DNA from: Simkaniaceae bacterium | GTDB taxonomy: Bacteria > Chlamydiota > Chlamydiia > Chlamydiales > Simkaniaceae | DNA length: 64,000 nucleotides | NCBI GenBank assembly: GCA_026708385.1 | Contig: JAPOVA010000008.1 | Span: 1-64,000 of the forward strand | Direction: 5' to 3' | Part shown: one piece after another, positions 60,173 through 64,000 of the stretch | How the letters are laid out: the number at the start of each line of letters is the position of its first letter | Position numbering within the stretch: position 1 is the first letter of the stretch | Notes under the pieces: model-generated | The model's database searches: none | What the model was told of the DNA's origin: nothing | The model's input: only the letters and a program-made list of their open reading frames with translations | Program-made: the position numbers and the translations under genes

Positions 60173-61135
60173 TCACGCGGAATCGGTCCGATTCACATCG
60201 TCCCGGACGAGAACGAGATCGTTTTTTCGCGGATAGAGCGCAACCAAAAGGATCGTACCGATCACGATCAATCCGAATCCGACCCGGGTCACGGGCTCCG
60301 GAACATACCCGAAAAAGAGCCGATCCCAAATGGCCGAGAAGAGGAAGATTCCATACACGAACGTACTCAGAAATCGGGAGCTCGCATACTTTGTCGACAG
60401 ATTCAAAAAGGATTGGTAAAAGCAAGCGGCACATCCCGTCGCCAAGGCCAACAGAAGGGAACGCGACGTGAGTACGTTGACATGTTCTGCGGGAACCGCG
60501 AAAAAAGTCAGGATCGACAGGAGGGCTCCTACGGAAAAGTAATAGGCATTGACCGTATCGGCACTCTCTTCCTTGTAGTACAAGAGTCGCGTTCCCGTGA
60601 GATTGATCGCTCCCAACACGGCACCTACGACCGGAACGAATATCTTGCCATTCAGAGGATAAACATGGGGATGCATCACAAGGGCTACTCCGACAAAAGC
60701 AATACAGATCCCTATGAGCAATCGTTTGAGCAACCGGACCCGGAACCAAATACGTACGACGAACGGTGTTAAAACGGGATAGAGGTAAAACAACAAAACG
60801 GCCGTACCTAACGGCAAGACGAAAATACTATAGTAGAACATGTATGCCGTGCAAAAACCGGACGTTGCACGTAACATCTGTAGCCCTAAACTTTTCGTAC
60901 GATATAAGGTGCGCAACTTCCCCCGCCTTTCCATGCAGAGCAATGCAACGTAAAAGGCAAGCAGACCGATTACACCCCGGAACATGACCAACGTCGGCAC
61001 ATTGAAATCGGGCAAAACGGCCTTGATGCACACTGCCTGCACCGAGCAAAAGAGGTCGGCCAACAACATACAGCCCGCACCGAGAGATCGATTCCCTTTC
61101 GGTCTTGATAAATTGCGGATAACCAACGCTTCCAC
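60173..61135 (-). CDS. EamA/DMT-family transporter
   Basis: GTG 61135 gives 320 residues; an ATG at the L-L-A-D part is a weaker alternative. There are ten membrane helices in two EamA halves (F-R-G-V-I-G-L-L-A-F ... and G-A-V-L-G-A-I-N-L), and a basic, acidic-ended C-terminal tail. It resembles the drug/metabolite exporters, including the S-adenosylmethionine and nucleotide-precursor importers of intracellular bacteria. The substrate is not evident. Confidence 0.82.
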   Translation of the reverse strand: MEALVIRNLSRPKGNRSLGAGCMLLADLFCSVQAVCIKAVLPDFNVPTLVMFRGVIGLLAFYVALLCMERRGKLRTLYRTKSLGLQMLRATSGFCTAYMFYYSIFVLPLGTAVLLFYLYPVLTPFVVRIWFRVRLLKRLLIGICIAFVGVALVMHPHVYPLNGKIFVPVVGAVLGAINLTGTRLLYYKEESADTVNAYYFSVGALLSILTFFAVPAEHVNVLTSRSLLLALATGCAACFYQSFLNLSTKYASSRFLSTFVYGIFLFSAIWDRLFFGYVPEPVTRVGFGLIVIGTILLVALYPRKNDLVLVRDDVNRTDSA

Positions 61136-61269
61136 CTGTCATAACCTCGAACGTAGCATAAGATAAAAAGAACAAAAAAAACAAATAATCCATACTCATC
61201 CTACCCCGGTAATGCGAGATGTCGGGAATACCGCCTTACGGGGGTTACGTCGAAAGGCCGTTATGGTTT

Positions 61270-62064
61270 TCAAGACCGACCGAAAATAAGGATGAGTCCG
61301 GCAATCAAGAGGACCGAACCGAACACCCGGTGCAGAACTGCCGTGGGAAGGTGTGTGGTCACCTTCGCCCCTACCGGCGCCATACACACGAGACCTATGC
61401 CGACGGCGAGGAAAGCGGGAACATAAATCCAACCCGAGGTGAGCGGATAAGAGACCGTTCCCCGACCCGTTACAAACAGAAAGCAAGTAGCCGAAACGAC
61501 GGTGATAAAGCCGAGCATCGAAGCCGTTCCGATGGCCTTTTTTGTCGGAACACCCGAATAGATCAGAATGGGCACGTAGAGCAGTCCGATCCCGAGCACC
61601 GTGGAGATGGTGGCGACCCCGGTCGCAATCAACATCAACATCCCCTTCGAGGGCAAAGAGGTGTGCCGCGTAGCCTCCTTTACGGGAAGGATGAAACGTA
61701 TGCCCACGGCAAGCTCCGTCATTCCGAAAAGAATACGCAATACCTGACCGGGAAGGAATTTAGCAATGCCGGATCCGGTGACGGTACCTACGATGATCCC
61801 GACTATCATCGGTTTCACGATGGGGAAAAGAACCCTACCGTGCTTGCGATGGGTATGCGAAGAAGCGAACGTACCGAATACCATGGTAGCAAGGGCCGTT
61901 CCGATCACTACGTGCATGCGAAACTCGACAGGAATGTGTATCAGATAGAATGCAAGAGTGAGGCAGGGGACAATCACCACACCTCCGCTGATCCCCATCA
62001 ATCCCGAGATAAATCCGGCTACGAGTCCGACACAAATAAAAGCAACGACCTCTAACACAAACAT
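61270..62064 (-). CDS. TauE/SafE (TSUP) family membrane permease
   Basis: ATG 62064 is preferred over the upstream GTG. The 264-residue product has eight helices and the family's duplicated motif: G-L-V-A-G-F-I-S-G-L-M-G-I-S-G-G-V-V at the N-terminus and A-T-I-S-T-V-L-G-I-G near the middle, with I-G-T-A/T-A-L and I-G-T-A-S-M-L-G. TSUP proteins move sulfite, sulfoacetate or similar organic anions across the inner membrane. Substrate unknown. Confidence 0.85.
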   Translation of the reverse strand: MFVLEVVAFICVGLVAGFISGLMGISGGVVIVPCLTLAFYLIHIPVEFRMHVVIGTALATMVFGTFASSHTHRKHGRVLFPIVKPMIVGIIVGTVTGSGIAKFLPGQVLRILFGMTELAVGIRFILPVKEATRHTSLPSKGMLMLIATGVATISTVLGIGLLYVPILIYSGVPTKKAIGTASMLGFITVVSATCFLFVTGRGTVSYPLTSGWIYVPAFLAVGIGLVCMAPVGAKVTTHLPTAVLHRVFGSVLLIAGLILIFGRS

Positions 62065-62348
62065 CGGACAATACACCTACGAACAACCTACTCCCACCCG
62101 TACCGGATACGTAAGCTACATACCGGAAAAAGGCTTTATCCGTCCGAGCGTGCACACTCCCCCCCCTCACCAACCTCTTATGGCCGAACGACTCCGTACG
62201 ATCCGCACCTTGCCGTAACCGCCCCTTCCCCCCCCTACCGGAAACCCCGTTAGTAGGGGGTACCGTAAGGAAAACGAACCACTTGACCGAGCCGGTTCTC
62301 TTCACATACAATCCGCCTCGGTACCGTCATCCACTGCAAGCTCTTCCG

Positions 62349-63569
62349 ATGAAACGACTCTTTCCCCTATTTGTCGTAATGTTTTTGGGATATCTCGGAT
62401 TTTCCCTTGCCATCCCCCTCTTCCCCCCCCTCTTTTTCGACCACACCTCCCCCTTTCTTCCCGCTACCGCATCACGAACGGCAAGGCGTATCCTCCTCGG
62501 CATTCTCTTCTCCATGTACCCGCTAGGACAACTGATCGGTGCGCCGATCCTGGGCAAGCTGTCGGATAGGCACGGTAGAAAAAGCATTTTGCTCATCACC
62601 CTATTCGGCACCGTTCCCGGGTATATCGGATCGGCACTCGCAGTCAAATGTACCATCCCTCCCCTGCTCTTCGTCAGCAGGATGTGGGTCGGACTTCTGG
62701 AAGGAAATGTCACCATCCCTCCCGCCGTGATCTCCGATATCAGCACTGATGCGGAGGAGAAGACCAAGTACTTCGGACGCATCGTATCGGTCGTCAGCAG
62801 TGCCTTTCTCATCGGCCCTTACTTGGGAGGGAAGTTATCGGATACAAAACACTTCCCCTTCTTCGGCTATGATACCCCTTTCCTATGCGCCGCAATCCTC
62901 TCCTTTATCGGATCGTTTATCGTTCTCTTCTTCTTTAAAGAGACGTGCCAAGGAGACCGCACTCTCACGATTCGCCCCCTACGCCTCTTCATTACCCTAT
63001 TCGAAACTCTCCGCCTTGCACACCTGAAGAAGCTATTCGCCATCAACATCTGTTTTTCCTTCGGTATCTTCTTCTTCCTGAACTTTTTTTCTACCTATTT
63101 GGTAAATCAATTTGGTTTCAACGCAGAACAATTGGGGAAAATTAACGCCTATGTCTCTATCTTTACCATTCTTTTTCCCTTCCTCTTTAAGACAATGGAA
63201 CGGGTGATGCAACAAAAAACGATTGCGCTGGCGGGGCTCATCCTCATGGCATGTAGCCTGATCCTCTTCATCATCCCCTCTTCCCCTTACGCCCTCTTCC
63301 TTACCCTCATCCCGATCGGTCTATCCGTTGCCATCACGTTCTCCTACCCGGCTCTCATCATCTCCAACGCCTGCAACAAACGGATCCAAGGGCAGGTTCT
63401 CGGCACCAATACCGCTATCCAAATGCTCGGCGAAGGGGCAACGGCACTCACGGGGGGGCTCCTCATGGCCCTCTCCATCGACCTCCCCTTCATCATCGGC
63501 GCCTCCATCGCCCTCTTGGGTGCCGGACTGCTCCACTCCCTACGGAAAGAAGCTAGCGGACGGGGGTAG
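62349..63569 (+). CDS. MFS transporter (tetracycline-resistance-like, DHA1)
   Basis: ATG 62349 opens M-K-R-L-F-P-L-F-V-V-M-F-L-G-Y-L-G-F-S, the first helix; the upstream extension is polar and unlikely. The 406-residue product has 12 helices. Between helices 2 and 3 it has motif A, G-K-L-S-D-R-H-G-R-K-S. After it comes the helix-4 R-M-W-V-G-L-L-E-G, where DHA1 drug exporters have an R-x-x-x-G. It is probably a proton-driven exporter or a metabolite transporter. Its 3' end overlaps the convergent gene by 17 bases. Confidence 0.82.
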   Translation: MKRLFPLFVVMFLGYLGFSLAIPLFPPLFFDHTSPFLPATASRTARRILLGILFSMYPLGQLIGAPILGKLSDRHGRKSILLITLFGTVPGYIGSALAVKCTIPPLLFVSRMWVGLLEGNVTIPPAVISDISTDAEEKTKYFGRIVSVVSSAFLIGPYLGGKLSDTKHFPFFGYDTPFLCAAILSFIGSFIVLFFFKETCQGDRTLTIRPLRLFITLFETLRLAHLKKLFAINICFSFGIFFFLNFFSTYLVNQFGFNAEQLGKINAYVSIFTILFPFLFKTMERVMQQKTIALAGLILMACSLILFIIPSSPYALFLTLIPIGLSVAITFSYPALIISNACNKRIQGQVLGTNTAIQMLGEGATALTGGLLMALSIDLPFIIGASIALLGAGLLHSLRKEASGRG

Positions 63570-64000
63570 ATGTGATCTTTTTCAGAATGAGACCCACCTT
63601 CCTATTTTTCTTAAAGAGGAAGATGACCGCAACGGCCAACACAAAAAAGATTATCGAACCCGACCAAAATATGTCATTCGTAGAAAGCATATAGGCCTGT
63701 TTCCATACCGTCTCGTCCGTCATCGCCCGCCCTTCCGGAGTGTCGAGAAGGCCGGAAGCGGTCGGATTGAAGCGGTTGAGATGTTCGACAAGGTAATGGT
63801 GATGATGGACGGCTCGCCTCTCCCACAAGGTTATGAAAATCGATGTGCCGATACCCCCCATCAAAACCCTGAAAAAATGGAACATCCCCTGCCCCATTGC
63901 GAGTTTATCGGCGGGCAGGTACGAAAAGCTGATGGCAACCAAAGGGGCCATGTAAAGGGAAAGACCGAACCCCATGTATAGCCGGGAGAGTGCAACTACT
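63553..64000 (-). CDS. C-terminal part of a DHA2-type MFS transporter (EmrB-like), partial
   Basis: The minus-strand frame is open to the window edge (V-V-A-L-S-R-L-Y before the first internal Met), so the gene continues outside. The visible 148 residues hold G-M-F-H-F-F-R-V-L-M-G-G-I-G-T-S-I-F and a long loop with H-H-H-H. A last hydrophobic helix and a basic tail follow. This matches the last three helices of 14-helix EmrB/QacA exporters, including the extended loop before the final helix. Confidence 0.78.
   Translation of the reverse strand, partial: VVALSRLYMGFGLSLYMAPLVAISFSYLPADKLAMGQGMFHFFRVLMGGIGTSIFITLWERRAVHHHHYLVEHLNRFNPTASGLLDTPEGRAMTDETVWKQAYMLSTNDIFWSGSIIFFVLAVAVIFLFKKNRKVGLILKKITSTPVR

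Overview
The window looks like a chromosome segment of an intracellular bacterium of the phylum Chlamydiota, most likely one of the environmental chlamydiae. This is inferred from content, not from a database match. The supporting signs are: many small proteins with a bilobed hydrophobic domain like chlamydial inclusion-membrane (Inc) proteins; a long PPi-dependent phosphofructokinase; two giant paralogues carrying the DUF3638/DUF3645 helicase-like core; and many effector-like proteins with eukaryote-type signals. No genus can be named. No rRNA, tRNA or CRISPR array was recognised.

1-4.3 kb: the 3' end of an M16-peptidase-like gene, then four Inc-like genes behind very similar TATAAT promoters. 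Two of them are paired divergently with paralogous one-helix membrane proteins. A deleted copy of the giant gene closes this block. 4.4-22.7 kb: two giant tandem paralogues of 3079 and 2899 aa. Each has an N-terminal cysteine-protease-like segment (His/Asn ... Gln-x-x-x-x-Cys), long unassigned helical regions, an ATPase core (G-F-G-K-S, I-D-E-S, Q-G-V-G-R-L-R) and a conserved C-terminal module.

22.7-45.6 kb: a decaying accessory island. It holds several multi-copy families on both strands: proteins starting Met-Ser-Cys with one or two more early cysteines (MSC family), often followed by an ~80-aa hydrophobic partner; short proteins sharing an A-V/I-N-x-V-A motif before a hydrophobic stretch; proteins ending in S-S-V; and a DNA-binding protein with two SV40-like nuclear localisation signals. 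Between them lie dead pieces of IS481 and IS3 transposases, a ParA/ribbon-helix-helix plasmid partition pair, a DUF1016 nuclease, the giant genes and the DNA-binding gene. The likely picture is an effector nursery built by duplication, with plasmid and IS input.

45.6-56.8 kb: ordinary metabolism and envelope genes: a GH63-like glycosidase, a MerA-like flavoprotein / TVP38 / CDP-alcohol phosphatidyltransferase operon, a POT transporter, two LPS-core-type glycosyltransferases, PPi-phosphofructokinase and a methyltransferase. 56.8-60 kb: a basic protein with three repeated modules and two more Inc-like paralogues that share a perfectly identical 3' flank. 60-64 kb: DMT, TauE/SafE and two MFS transporters, the last cut by the window end.

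Functional calls in the effector regions rest on sequence pattern alone. Calls for the enzyme and transporter genes are much firmer.
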